A stretch of 64,000 nucleotides of DNA, taken from NCBI GenBank assembly GCA_947462335.1, contig OX381716.1, positions 5,838,861 to 5,902,860 of the forward strand, in the 5' to 3' direction. Every line of letters starts with the position of its first letter. The stretch's first letter is position 1. The notes beneath the pieces were generated by a model that saw only the letters and a program-made list of their open reading frames with translations, had not been told where the DNA came from and did no database searches. Shown in pieces: positions 10,493 to 22,800 of the stretch. Made by a program: the position numbers and the translations under genes. The DNA comes from Harmothoe impar (Eukaryota > Annelida > Polychaeta > Phyllodocida > Polynoidae).

Positions 10493-13400
10493 ATGGCTGA
10501 GTTGGACACAGTGGCCAATGCCCTTAACGCCATAACTAAGGCCAACTTAACAACCGCTGTTGCCGAGCAGGGAGTATGGCGTCAGCTTGTGAACGATTAT
10601 TTTCTATTCCCCGAGAATTTTGATGATTCTGAGGATTCTGATCAGGATAGTGAGTCTGATACTGAGGAGAATGATGGAGAGGATGTTGCAGAATCATCAG
10701 ATGAGGAAGATCTCCCTCTGGTTGTTCCTGATCCGGTACAACAACTTCAGGATGAAGAGAGCACAAGGTGTGCCAATTTTAGGTGAGTGGCAAAAACCAC
10801 ATGGTGTTCTGGTCGATGCACCCTTTAGTTACCCCTCATTAGTTTCAAGTTTGTGAATGAATAAAATCAATACTAATTACAAATTAGTGCACTTTTGCAT
10901 CGGTCTGGAAAATTGTATCTGTTTTTAATTTACAATTCAGACCTACATAGATCCCAAAAATGATAATTACGTGCATTCATTGTGACTAGGCTTTTTAAAA
11001 TGTCAACTAATATTTCTGTTTTATACTCTGTTCATAATGTATAATTTTGCACTAACTATCCTTATTTCTGGTCCACAGTTGTAAGTGTCAATATGGGGAC
11101 AACAATACACCATGCAGTACAATGTTCTAGCCAGATGAGTTCAGAGAGCGACGTGAAGAGGTCGCCCAGCTGAACAGAGGTAAGCTAACTAAAAATTAAT
11201 AACTATAGAAATAATTCTTTTACACATTGTTCTAAAGAGTTGGTTACAACATCACTAAATATGTGCATTTGATCTGATTTGACCCACATTGAGTCTTTTT
11301 TTCTCATGTCTATGATTATAATAAAAACAAAAACAAAAAGTTGTTATTAATTCTACTTGACAGCCGAGCTGGATATGCTGCTACTGGGGGTGATTGCTTC
11401 ATCAACAGATAATAGCGCAAAGCTTTCTACATGGAAGAAGGGTGAAAAAGGGAAAAAGGACCGTGAGCGAACTCTGACATATTATAGACTAGGCAATAAA
11501 CAGGTTAGCCAGTGTACGTTTGCATTCTTCCATTGGTAAGTACACAGTCAAGTACAACTACATTGTGCCGGGTACCAAAAGCTTTTTTTTCTGAAATCTA
11601 TCAAAATCACCAATTTTGACATTTTTGGGAAAATTTGCTTTTTTTCAATTTTGAACTTTTTTCTCGCCAATTTGGCCATTTTCAGGAAAATCTTTTTTTT
11701 TTCTTTTTTTTTTGGGGGGGGGGGGCATGATGCATGAATGAAGCAGGGCTGCATTCAAGCATCATACCCACCCAACATGCATCATGATCACCAAGGTTGA
11801 TGCTTCAATACAGCCCTTGGGTGTTACTTTAACAGGGCTGCATTCAAGTATCATGCCAACCCTACATGCATCATGATTACCAAGGATGATGCTTGAATGC
11901 AGCACTGGAGTGTTACTTGGCAGGGCTGCATTCAAGCATCATGCCAACCTTCATGCAACATGAGTACCAAGGATGTAACATTGACCCTCCCATTCATTGT
12001 TGGCTGCCCGGTAGATCTAACCCATACTTCTACCACCCGATGGATGATACTCAAAGAGTTCTCGCCTTTATCAAATCCTATGCTGAGACATTGCTCTTCC
12101 AGGCAGAATACCAACTCACAAGAGAGATGATATACTAATTCTCCCCTCCTCTGACACCAAAGCTGACATTTACAGGTTGTATGAAAAAGCCATGGCAGAT
12201 GTCCAGCAGAGGGCAGTTGCTCTGTCTACTTTCAGGAGTTTGTGGCGAAAGCTCCTCCCAGGAATAGTTTGTGAAAGGCCCATGACTGATCTCTGCTGGG
12301 AGTGTCAGAGGAACAACAGAGACATCCACCGGTCTAGCTGTTTCCCAGAAGAGGTCAAGCAGGCAAAGTTAAAAAAACAAACACATCATTTACAGGTAGT
12401 AGGGAAGGTAAGGGCCTACTTACAGCAGCTGGTAAAGAAGGCAAAGGAGGATTATAAAGCAGCTGGTTCTCCTGCATTTTGCCCTCATCCACCATGTAGT
12501 ACAGATTATCGGGTGCATGTTAGCTTTGACTATGCCCAGCAAGTGCACCTGCCCTCTTACCCCATGCAGCCAGGCCCACTCTACTTTCTAGTGCCAAGAA
12601 AGTGTGGCATCTTTGGTGTCTCTATGGAAGCAGGACCAAGCCAGGTTAACTACCTAATAGATGAGTCTCATTGCAGTAGTAAGGGATCCAACGCTGTGAT
12701 CTCATATCTCCACCATTATCTCGAGAACTACTCCCTGGGCCCCAAGAATTTGGATCTCCATTGCGACAATTGCAGTGGTCAAAATAAAAACAAATTCATG
12801 TTGGCGTACTTGATGTGGCGATGTTTGACTAGGCTCAACATGTCCATCACTCTCAACTTCCTGATCACAGGTCACACAAAATTTGGTCCAGACTGGTGTT
12901 TTGGCCTTTTGAAACAGAAATTTAGGAAGTGTGACTTTTCCAGTCTGGAGGACCTTATGGAAGTTGTCCGTCGAAGCACCCTGGAAGGAGTCAACATCCC
13001 ACACTTAGTGGGGGATGAGAAAGGAAACTGTTCAGCCCCTACTTATGACTGGAAGACCTTTCTAGCCCCTTTCAGCAAGGCAGTGAATGGCATTAAGGAG
13101 TACCATCACTTTGAGTTCAGCCATGAATACCCGGGTAGGGTTGTCATGAAGAAAGTGGTCGACGATGAAGAACCTGTGCTCTGCAACATCTTGACAAAGG
13201 AAGTAGCAGATGTTCCCCGGGGCAACCCTGCCATCATCCCCTCCCCAGGATTGCCTATAGGCAATGGTACTTGTTTGAGAATATCAGAGACTTTTGTACC
13301 AATGCCACAAGAGATATCACCTGTCCAAAGCCAACAGTACCAAAGCCTGGGTCAGGTATAAGAGAACACACCAATGACACTGACACCCATCAGCCAGGAC

Positions 13401-13774
13401 AAGAGCTAGAAGAACGGCAACTTAGAGGGAGAGGCAGAGTTCGTGGCAGGGGTAGGGGCAACAGCCAACAGGCAGAACAAGAGGAACTCACAGGCAGGGG
13501 TAGAGGCAGGGCAAGAGCCAGAGGCAGAGCCACAGGAAGAGGCAGAGGCAGGGGTGTCGGTGAACAGGCAGACCAGGAGGAACTCAGAGGTAGGGGAAGG
13601 GGCAGAAGTAGGGGCAGAGGTAGGGGAAGGAGGCAACAGCCAGGACAACAGCAGCCTAGAGGGAGGGGCCGACCTAAAGGTGCTGTTTCTCGGAAAAGAA
13701 CAAGGAGCCCTTCATCTGCAGAAGACTCTGATGACTTGGATATCACATATTCTATTATTATGTTGTGTTGTTAA
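10493..13774 (+). pseudogene. DDE-type transposase gene, spliced and decayed (DUF7869-like)
   Basis: Exons: 10493-10782, 11079-11179, 11364-11535 with consistent phases and GT/AG sites, then a last exon from about 11960 onward. Exon 1 encodes an N-terminus with an acidic run (D/E/S-rich). Exon 2 has the CKCQYGDNNTPC cysteine motif. The last exon has CWECQRNN, then an RNase H-like core with likely acidic catalytic residues in FDYAQQV, DNCSGQNKN and GHTKFGPDWCFG. The tail is RGR-rich and contains an AT-hook-like RGRPKG. Breaks seen: TAG at 11128-11130 after PCSTMF; a one-base loss near 12088; and a frame change near 13262, just before a QWYLFENIRDFC motif. Another frame therefore carries the C-terminus, ending at 13772-13774. 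The family name DUF7869 is from memory. AATAAA follows at 14113-14118. Confidence 0.82.
11727..11975. repeat. Hairpin minisatellite inside the transposase gene
   Basis: About three units of roughly 85 bases. Each contains both 'ctgcattcaagcatcat' and its near reverse complement 'atgatgcttgaatgcag', so each unit can fold. It sits between exon 3 and the recognisable part of the last exon, and appears to have replaced or blurred the splice acceptor. The same motif is scattered over the rest of the window. A poly-T/poly-G run (11692-11727) precedes it. Confidence 0.75.
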
Positions 13775-14112
13775 TATAATCATAATCTGCTACTGGTTTA
13801 GGGTGTAATGACGATACACAATCAGCAGCGACCAGGGATATATATTTTGACCTGGAGAAATAATGTGACATAAACATGGAGGACCCCACCCACTGCACTT
13901 GGATTTTACCTATCAAATTATCTTTGTACAATGCTCACATAATGTGAAAGGACTTTCAGGACTTAACAGACTACATTTAATACGTTTTGGAACTGTTAGT
14001 TGTCCCTAAACTACACCAGGAACAGGTATTGTGCATCTATAATTATTCCACTAAACCACTAACTCTGTCATTTTTCCAGGAAACTGAACGTGTTTTTGAA
14101 CGATGTTGCATG

Positions 14113-14118
14113 AATAAA
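14113..14118 (+). terminator. Poly-A signal of transposase gene
   Basis: AATAAA about 340 bases after the last in-frame stop and before the right TIR. Confidence 0.45.
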
Positions 14119-14255
14119 AATATTTCCCAAAAGAGACCAATCTTTTAGTATGTAGTAGATATAACCATCGGGAATGCCTGGTAAAAATTTCAGATTGATA
14201 TCTCAATTCTAGATACCTGTTGCTAAGGTAACCAATGAGTGATATGCTCGCTGAC

Positions 14256-14280
14256 TGCTCGCGAGCAGGTCGCGACCTGC
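14256..14280. other. Subterminal palindromes of DNA transposon
   Basis: Two overlapping perfect palindromes: tgctcgcgagca (14256-14267) and gcaggtcgcgacctgc (14265-14280), about 170-200 bases from the right TIR. Such subterminal sites often bind transposase. No function is shown here. Confidence 0.6.
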
Positions 14281-14447
14281 TTGTTCCACTTTGATTGCGC
14301 GTAGCTCAAATTAGCACTCCGGGTGTTTTTATCTTTGAAAATATTTTTTAAATACTTATGGGTGAGATTGGGACTCATACATGGGCTCTATAGAGAGGTG
14401 ATGAACTGTTCTATCACATGACATAGATAACTAAAAATGTTTGATGA

Positions 14448-14481
14448 GCGACATAAGTTCCACTATGCTGGATTGAGTCAC
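14448..14481 (-). repeat. Right terminal inverted repeat of DNA transposon
   Basis: Reverse complement of the left TIR with three mismatches. Ends ggattgagtcac, followed by the ATTT duplication. Confidence 0.88.
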
Positions 14482-15966
14482 ATTTATTGTTATAAAATGT
14501 ATGACAGGACATACCTGATAGTATCAGAGGGGTGCAGCTTTACAATTGGTGCCACTTTCACATACAGTTTTCGTCTAATTTCCTTGGCTTTATACAAAAG
14601 CAGTAAGTTATATGCATGCTTCAAGCGGTCAACTTCATCCATATAAGAGGAGGTTAGCACTGGTTTCACACATATACCTTCATACATTCTGGAAGAAATA
14701 TGGGTAGGGTAAGTTTAGCCTCAACTTTAGCGAGTATCAACTAGGATATGTTTTATCATATGAACATCAATGGTAGGGTGTACCATCCCCTTGCAGTAGT
14801 ATTGAAAAGAATACCAAGGCTCTCAGCCAGAGTGTGGTATTAATTTGATATTTGAGACGGCTGCATTTCAGTTTGGCATAGCTCGCTTTCACACAGTCAG
14901 CAAAACAACTGTGCCGATTGAAATTAACAACATAATACACCGAATCAAGAACACAACTTGCTCATTTAACAAAAAAGGCAAGCTAAATCAGTTAGTTTTG
15001 ATGTTGATTGTGTTTTTATTACATCAGAACTTAAGGTCAAGGTTCAGGAAAGCCAGGTCAAGGTCAGGGTCGTTTATATAGTGAAGGCAACAAGACATTG
15101 GCACAGGGTTGACACATGAATAATGGCATTTTCTATTCAATTCTGCTGTTTAAATGTATGCAGGGTAAGATAATAAAGCCTAGGGCTTTATATGCATCTT
15201 GATGGGACCTAGTATTTTAAGGACACAATGCCAAAAGCCTATTTATATTGGCACCGCATATCAGCACTGGCTCTATGATGAGTTTATCAATTCAATGACA
15301 GCAGATAAGTAGAGGCTAATGTAACCTGCCAATCTGCAGTCTCAGTCTCTTACATGGGCTGAAACATATGCCTCTTCACCTAAATGGGTGGCCCAGTACT
15401 TCAATATGCAATGCCCTTTTCATGCTGATGCATGAAAGCAGCCCTGAAAGATTTACCAGAGCTGCATGGATTTATACACCATGCCAATAAAGCATGATAA
15501 AGCACAATGCAACCCTCAGACGATAAGGTTCTTCTTTTTCATAGTTACCACACTTTGTCACATGTAATGTTGAAACCACCAGACAAGGTCTGTACAAACA
15601 GCGCTTACATCTTACACCCAGGCCAAGTCATACCAGCACCAATACATCTCTGTGTTTATTCTGCTTGTATGGATTCTGTGATACATAAATGGGCCTTGGA
15701 GGAAATAAATGAATATATTCAAAAGGCTCTGACTCTGGAGTCTGAGAGGGGGGTTACAGGGTGTAGTGTGTGATATTCACTTACTGCAGGAAGGAGCATT
15801 GCAGCCGGGTACAGAATCCAGGAGACATGATGGTGAGAGAATCAATCAGGATATACCAAAATCAAGGCTAGAACCCATTTTGACCAATTCTTTAGCATTG
15901 GGAGCTATTTAGCAGAGTATTATATTTGAGCAAATTTGTCCTGTCCAAGTTTTCCATGGGCGATAA
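14482..15966. repeat. Segmental duplication copy A, right block
   Basis: Resumes homology with copy B across both elements' insertion sites. 14516 onward (ctgatagtatcagagg) matches 55418 onward and runs to about 15966/56873, where B switches into a hairpin. No coding region is supported. Contains one copy of the dispersed ctgcat/atgcat motif near 15425-15515. Confidence 0.88.
15033..15066 (+). promoter_or_regulatory. Cluster of nuclear-receptor half-sites
   Basis: AAGGTCA at 15033-15039, AGGTCA at 15055-15060 and again at 15061-15066, the last pair forming TCAAGGTCA, the consensus of ERR/NR5A-type monomer sites. All three are retained in copy B (55934-55967). Regulatory role is inference only. 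Confidence 0.3.
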
Positions 15967-17195
15967 TACAGCTCTGGTTACTCATGTATTTGTCTCTCTA
16001 GGTATTATTCACAACCCCCTTGTTCTCTTAAAGTTGGTAACAAAATGAATGAGGTCAACTTCCCATCTGTTCAATCTGGCAAAGCCTCATACTGAAACCC
16101 TAAAAAGGGTAAAATCAATGTTTGCTGGTCATATATATGAGTTTGATGGTTGTTATTGGTACAGTTGACGTGAGCACTAAAATAGCGCCACCAACTTAAT
16201 GTGCAGGGAGGGAGTATTGTATGTCCTATACATTGGTGTACCTTGGTGGTGCCAGAAACATGAAATATTCAGCTGTGAGGCTGCCTTATGGCTACAACAC
16301 AAGGCATTGTTGGAACTACTCAAATATTTACAGGACTGTAAAAGAGGCTGGGCCACCGTAAACGCTTCCACAACTAGAATAGATATCTGGACAAAGCCGA
16401 ACACTGCTGTTAAAATAAAGACATGAGAAAGGCTGGTGCTTGCATAGCTGGAATATGAGCAAAAGGATGCCTTGTGGTATTTCATACAACGCTTGTTTAG
16501 TAATCTGCTGGGATAAATCCCAAATTTCAGACTCAAAGTCCATACTCAACTGCAGAACGCATAAGGAAGTTATCCATTTAGACAGTCCAAACACAATGTG
16601 TTCAATGGCTTTAGGCTATATATCCACTTATTTTGCCAAAACACACTCCCATGGCATCACACTAAACCTACACCTATTATACCTATTGTATTTGTTCATT
16701 ACACCAACCCTTTTGACATGTATCACAAGAGGATCAACATGATTCATTAATACAGTCTTGGCATGGTAATAATGAATAGAATCACATTCTGCATAAAGTA
16801 TTAACTACCTGGTGGGTACCTTGAGTGGATACATCCCTGTAATCTGTGTTGTAATAGGCAAAACTATACCCTGGGGTTTGGGAACTATACACCAGTTCGT
16901 CCAACATGTGTAGACATACATTGGAGGATAAACTGAAGGTGCAGAACACAATATAATCAATATCAACAAATGTTCATGCATGGTAATTGAGAGTTGGTAA
17001 TTGAGAGTTGAATTGACACAAAAAGACAATGTATAGTGATTTAGTTATCTGCTGTCAAATTATTTTCTAGATATGTTTTCTATTCTGATTTAGGAAAATA
17101 AATATATAACTCTTATTATATGTTTTCCGATACTGTGGTTTTGTGACTGTAGGAAGGTCATTGTGATAAGACCATGTAGGGTTACCAGCAGACTT
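15967..17195. other. Intergenic, no gene seen
   Basis: AT-rich unique sequence without a supported exon, RNA gene or known repeat. A short direct repeat (ggtaattgagagtt, twice) lies at 16982-17010. Confidence 0.5.
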
Positions 17196-17500
17196 TGTCC
17201 TGACCGTGCTGCTTATCTGCCCTGTCTGATCTGTTTAGTATTTCCCGCAGCGTTCCTGTCTTGTCCGTTCCTTCTCTGGTACCAGCTTCTCTCTGCCCAA
17301 TTTGTGCAGGACTGACCATACACCAGCATTCCTAAAATAGCCGGGTTTGATTTTCTGATTGGTGAATGAAAGAGAGGCTGGAGATGGCACGTGACCACCA
17401 TATTGGCTGTACGTTGATTCCAACCTTTTTCCCACTACAGGGTATGTTCCACTGATGGGATTGGCTCTGATTCGATCGGTCAGACAAGATTCATCCATAA
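17195..17500 (+). promoter_or_regulatory. Possible promoter / 5' exon region of the SEA-LDLa gene
   Basis: This stretch is richer in CpG and GC than its surroundings. It holds two CCAAT-type elements (ctgattggtg, gggattggct) and a CACGTG E-box (gcacgtgac). It lies 2.4 kb upstream of the first visible exon of the receptor gene on the same strand. A donor-like 'acagggtatgt' at about 17437-17447 could end a 5' UTR exon. No start codon can be assigned. Confidence 0.25.
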
Positions 17501-18313
17501 GTTTGACGTTATGAGCTTACATCCTGCATCAGAATCTCAGCTGAACTGCATAAAATACTCCCCTAACGCAACAACAGACATTGTATTCACGTCATTAGCA
17601 CAATCTGCACTTAACACATACACATGAGCCTACCTTTGTCCACAAATTCTGAGGTTTGAGCAAAATATAGGTGTATTTATACATGCATGTTTATTTTGGG
17701 AGTGTGCGCTAATTGCTTAGAATTTGGTGGATTCAGTTAAGAAGGCATTTCAATATGAAACACACATTGGTTATGTTTTTACCCCTAATATATCTAACAC
17801 CATCTTGCTATAGGCACAGAGGGTCGTCTACCTTATTTGTTGTGAACATCTCCAGTATGTGTCTATGTGGCATTGTGCCTCCCAGAGGGACCAGGCCCCT
17901 GAACTGCACAGACACCTCCTCCTAAAGCACAGCAAACTGACTTAACCCTCAAGGGCCACATAGTGAGGCCTAGTGAGTCTACTTGCTATGTTTGCACTAA
18001 TTTATGCATCAGGCCAACCCTTTGAGAATGTACACATATAGCCAACAGTTTGGCATGATGTTTAAATGCAGCAATGGTGAGGTATTCGTCAGGGCTGCAT
18101 TCATGCCGACCAAGGCTGTGATGTATTAAAGTACAATGCAGCCTTTAACAGGTTAGATAGAGTCCAGACGTGGCTCACTAGCAGCTAGCGGCAGTACCTA
18201 CACATGTTCCGCTATCCCTCCTGCTCTGGGTATATGACCGCTGCTGCTGGGCTGTCTTAGCAGCCTGGTCCTGTGGCCCTTAATGCTGTATAGTGCTTTA
18301 ACGCACAAAACCC
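17501..18313. other. Intergenic, one diverged dispersed repeat
   Basis: Nothing coding is supported. 18003-18140 carries a diverged copy of the dispersed 'gggctgcattcatgcc' family. Confidence 0.4.
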
Positions 18314-18425
18314 TACCCAGTGGGCACAGAACATTGAATGAACATTGCTAACTAGTTGTCTATGTTCATGAATTATTAATGCAATGTTGATTCAATGCTG
18401 AATTGAATTTTGTACCCACTGGGTA
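18314..18425. mobile_element. Small foldback MITE
   Basis: A 112-base unit starting tacccagtgggcac and ending with its near complement (gtacccactgggta). The inner bases also pair (acattgaatgaacattg against caatgttgattcaatg). Flanking TA on both sides could be part of the repeat or a TA target duplication. No coding capacity. Confidence 0.7.
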
Positions 18426-19899
18426 TGATTGAGCTAAGGAATTATCCAGTCTCCCCTGGTGTATTGGGAATCATAGCCACAGGTTTCTCCGTTCCAGATA
18501 CTTATAAAAAAAGAAAGCTGATCATGTCATGAAGAATAGTTGTTGCATTAGTACTGGGTACATCTTGGACACCAATTTGTTAAGGAATGTTGACAGTTAG
18601 AATCCGAACAACTACGGTCATTATAATGGATTCTCAGAAAATACTACACACTGAACAACAGTGTCTAGCTGTTAGTGCACAGACTCTGCAAGGAGGGCTG
18701 TTACTCACTGCTGGTAGTTCTGGACCATATCATGTGCAGGTTTATGGTTAATGTTTGGGGACGCCAAAGTCTGCTGGGGTTTCCGGTGACCTAGCTATAC
18801 ACTTTAAGAAAGGTTTGTTATGTTTACTTGCTTTATAAAACACATCCTTTTCCCATACTTTCTTTTGCAGACACATATTATACTTTATTGATAACCCACT
18901 ACATTATTTGGAAAAAGTGTGTTGATCTCAGAAGTGTGTTGAGAATTCATGTGTGTTACTTTTTATGTGCATGTCCCTTCAATACACACTATCTGAAAGT
19001 GAAGGGCAAAAGCATGCAGCTGCAATACAGAAAATACTGAAATGTCAAAATCTGACAACCATCATGGCCTAAGCAGGTGTAGTGAGCAGTTCAGGTAGAG
19101 TAATACCAATAGCTGTATGCAGTATACAAGAGGTGTGAAATGCTTTGTTCTCTGTGCCCGCTGTGGTATAAACAACAGTAGGGTCTCCACTGACTGCTCC
19201 ACACTGTACCCAGTATGCAGCTTATAAAGGAGAACCAGAGGGCCAAACATATACATGCCATTTACAGATTAGCATTTAATTGAACACCACTTTAACACAT
19301 TAAGGGCCATACAGCGCTGTTCACAATAATGCATGAATGAGTCGGAGAATAACCCCAGTTTTTGAAGCATTATACCGTCATTGTTATTTTGCCCAGGTCC
19401 TTTGCCCCCATTAGAATTGGTACTGCTATCGGACCTCAAATGTAATCTTTCTTAATTGATTAAATGTTGCATTGTTATGGACTGTATAGCTACTAAGTAC
19501 CTAATACTGATGGCACATCAGAACTACCCCATGGTTTATAGCTTACTTGTTGATAGTTAATGTAGCTCAGAGGTAGAATATACTGCAGTTTTACAGCATA
19601 CATGACGGTATGAGTGCACATGAAAATACCATTTACTGTTAGTCAACAGTAGAAAATATGGTACTTATCTCGGGCACTCACTACTGTGTTTGGTTGAGTA
19701 GGCAAGTATAGGCGGAATATGTCTGCCACACTGTAAAAACATTGTGAAAGTCGTGTTGCCGAATTTGCTATTAAATCACCATTATTTTGACGACATTTTT
19801 TCTTACAGTACATTATAACAAGCTTTTTAATTATAACTGGTATAAAAAAGTAGGTTTAATGCATATACTTATACTGCGTTTCTATTCTTGCTACCACAG
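18426..19899. other. Upstream of receptor gene, no exon seen
   Basis: No supported gene. It should contain the intron ending in the acceptor at 19897-19899, but the preceding exon could not be located. Confidence 0.4.
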
Positions 19900-22800
19900 T
19901 GCTCGTTTGACAACCCGGTTTTTGCGACACCGGGTGGGGTGGAGGAGGACAATGCTAGTATGACAGATCTCAGACCCTGGCACGAGAGGAGGCAGCGTGC
20001 TGTGCGGAAAATAGCCATTGTCTCCGCCGTGATATTCGCCTTTGTGATACATGTCATAGTACTGGCTCTAGGCATCCACTTCACAAGTAAGTTTGGTATT
20101 GTTAATAATACTAATCAAAGACACTAGTATGTATTTGTATATATTTAACACAACCTAAACACCAGGAAAATTACTTCATTAATATTTCATGAGATTCAGC
20201 AAACTTAAAGTTTACCTGAGACTCTAAAAGTCTAGAGATCATCGAGACCTTTTTTGGAAAATATTGAACATTTGTATTGCCAATCATTTCAACATTCATT
20301 CAAGCTTCTTAGAATTCTATGGAAATAATGTAGCACTCAAAGAGCTATAGAGACTTGAAAACAATTTTACCCATGAATATTAAAAAATATATCAACATGT
20401 GCTGTTGTTTATAGCGAGGAACAAGGATAAGCCACAGCCAGTGCAGGCGGCGTCTACAGGACACCTACCGGGCAGTGGTAACAAGGTGACCCCTGGTGGG
20501 GGTAACACGGGACACACCAAACTACCCCCTGTAACAGGTAGGGTATAACACACACATACTGCCCCCCTCACACCCACACACCAAACTACCCCGAGTCACA
20601 GGTAGGTGTTAATGCTGTTATCCTGGTTATAATCTTAACAATGCAGTGCAGCATTCAGTAAGGGCCATTTTCCATAAGCTGATTTGGAGGTGATCGGCAG
20701 GTAATCAGCAGGCAATCGGGAGACGATAGGCAGGCAATAGCCAGGTGCGGGTCAATTGGCATGCCAACTGTAGGCTATAGGGCAGAGAGAGGCACATTGA
20801 CCACCTGGGCAAGTAGAACCACATGCTCTAATTGCTATTCCTTTTGGAATTTTTCCAGCAGTTTGCCTACCATATTACCCCCTTATATAGAGAGTGCAGA
20901 GCAGCAACATCATATTTTATATGAGATGCTGAGGAGAAGCTCAGACAACATGAAGATGTAAGCCATTGAAAGTGAAAATTCGCAACTGTTAAACTTTTTT
21001 TCTTATGTTGTAACAAAACATTGCTGGCCTAAGATCTATATGGAGGTCAAAATATATATCTGAATGCTTGCATAGAACCTGATTTTAATCCTGAAGGTGT
21101 TATGTAATTTGAATTAAATCAACCTTATCTATGATGGTCGGCATGGGGTACATTTTAACATAAAACAATGGGAGGGGGGTCTAGGCCAAGCTGGTTAGCT
21201 GGTTAGCTCAAGAGAAGCTAAGGCTTGTCCTAATCTGTGCACTACACTGTTCATGTGTGGTGCATTTGTTAGTATTAAGTAGTTCAGTTAGCACCAGTGT
21301 ATATAGCACTTCTTTCGCTCATATGTATAAATTTTCACTGTACTTGATAGTTCTAAGGAGACCATTAGATGGCTCTTAGTCTCCAGGATTTCAGGAATCA
21401 GAAGGGGTTGGTCTTCTCTGCTATGAATTGCAGAAGTTTTGAAGGGAAAAAAGAGGAAATCTACAAAATCTTAGGTAGAAGTAATATCATGTGTCTAAAT
21501 GAAACATGGTTAAAAGAACCTATGTCCTCGGGCATGATTAATATCCCTGGTAGAGTATTATATCGGCATGATAGAAATCATAAAAAGGCAGGTAGTGTGG
21601 CCATTAGTGTCACGGCTAATATGGCACGTTATTGTTCAGTAGTAAATGAGTTCACAATAATTACAGGTGATTATGAGGCTATTGCCATTCTACTGTCGCT
21701 GCCGGGAGAGAAACAAATGTTAATTGTTAGTGTGTACAGAATCCCTAAGAAAAATGTAGCAACTTTTACAAGTTTCATTAATTTTCTAAAGCGCATTGCC
21801 GAATATGATAATGACATTAGCAATGGCAGACATGAGACATGGATCTTAGGAGATATTAATCTAAACATGAATGATAATGAATGTAATGGCAGTGAACAAT
21901 TTAGAAATTTGTGTAAAGACATGGGTTTGAAGATTTTAATCACTGCCACCACTAGGCCTTTCAGTGGTACTTGTATTGACAACATTGTTACCAATAGCAA
22001 CAGGGTCACTAAAAGTGGCATACTACATGCACTATTGTCTGATCATGTACCAGTATTTGCCAGAAGGGGTGATGATAATTATACTGCAGAAAGCACTCTA
22101 TATAAGGGCAGAGACTACAGGGGCTATAAAGAGGATGTCCTCATCAATGATTTGAAGTCACATGAATGGGGAGACTTCCTGGCTTACAAGGATGACCCGA
22201 ATGTACTATGGGATCGTTTTCTTGAACCTTTGGAAAAGTATCTTAATAAGTATTGTCCTTTTGTTGAGAGGGTTATCAAGGATAGGCGTAGATGTTGGAT
22301 GAACGAAGAAATCATGGATGTTATTTTTGAAAGAGAAACCTGGCTGAGCATTTACAGGATTGAAGGTCTGCCTGAGCAAAAGGCCGCGATTAAGGCTTGT
22401 AGAAGAAAAATAGATAAGATGTCAAAGGCGTCAAAAAAGGGTGGTATCACTGGTGAGCTGGATGAAAACTACGCAAACCCAAGGAAATTCTGGAAACGTA
22501 TAGGGGAATTATTTAACAGTGGGGGTGAGGTAATTTATCCTGATCTAAAAGATTTGGATAGTGGTCTACCAATTAAAATTGATGATGCAGCTAAATATGT
22601 AAATGACTACTTCAGTGGTATTGGAGAAAAGCTGCACACCAAGATTGTTGGCGAAGACCAAAAACAGCATGATATCGCCCTCAGAATAAAGGAACATGAA
22701 TATTTGGAAAAAGATATTCCTAAGCTAGTAATTTCAAGATGGTCGGTCTACTTCATTATTAAGGATTTAGATAAGCATAAATCGTCAGGGATTGAAGGTC

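Larger units (their letters stand above)
9853..14481 (+). mobile_element. DNA transposon with 34-bp TIRs and DDE-type (DUF7869-like) transposase
   Basis: A 4,629-base unit framed by inverted repeats at 9853-9886 and 14448-14481 (31 of 34 bases pair; both ends start gtgactcaatccagcata). It is flanked by the direct repeat ATTT at 9849-9852 and 14482-14485. Copy B of the segmental duplication lacks the whole unit. It carries one spliced gene for a DDE/RNase H-like protein, an upstream CCAAT cluster, and perfect palindromes near the right end. The gene has at least one nonsense codon and two frameshifts, so this copy is not autonomous. The superfamily is not one I can name with certainty. Confidence 0.85.

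Noticed and set aside
11727..11975. CRISPR-like array
   Set aside because: The units are contiguous foldback repeats without unique spacers, in an animal genome.
13390..13746. Minus-strand open frame rich in Pro and Leu
   Set aside because: It mirrors the RGR-repeat tract of the transposase on the plus strand. The composition alone keeps it open.
17385..17410. Serum-response CArG box (ccatattgg)
   Set aside because: Only five A/T bases lie between CC and GG; the consensus needs six.
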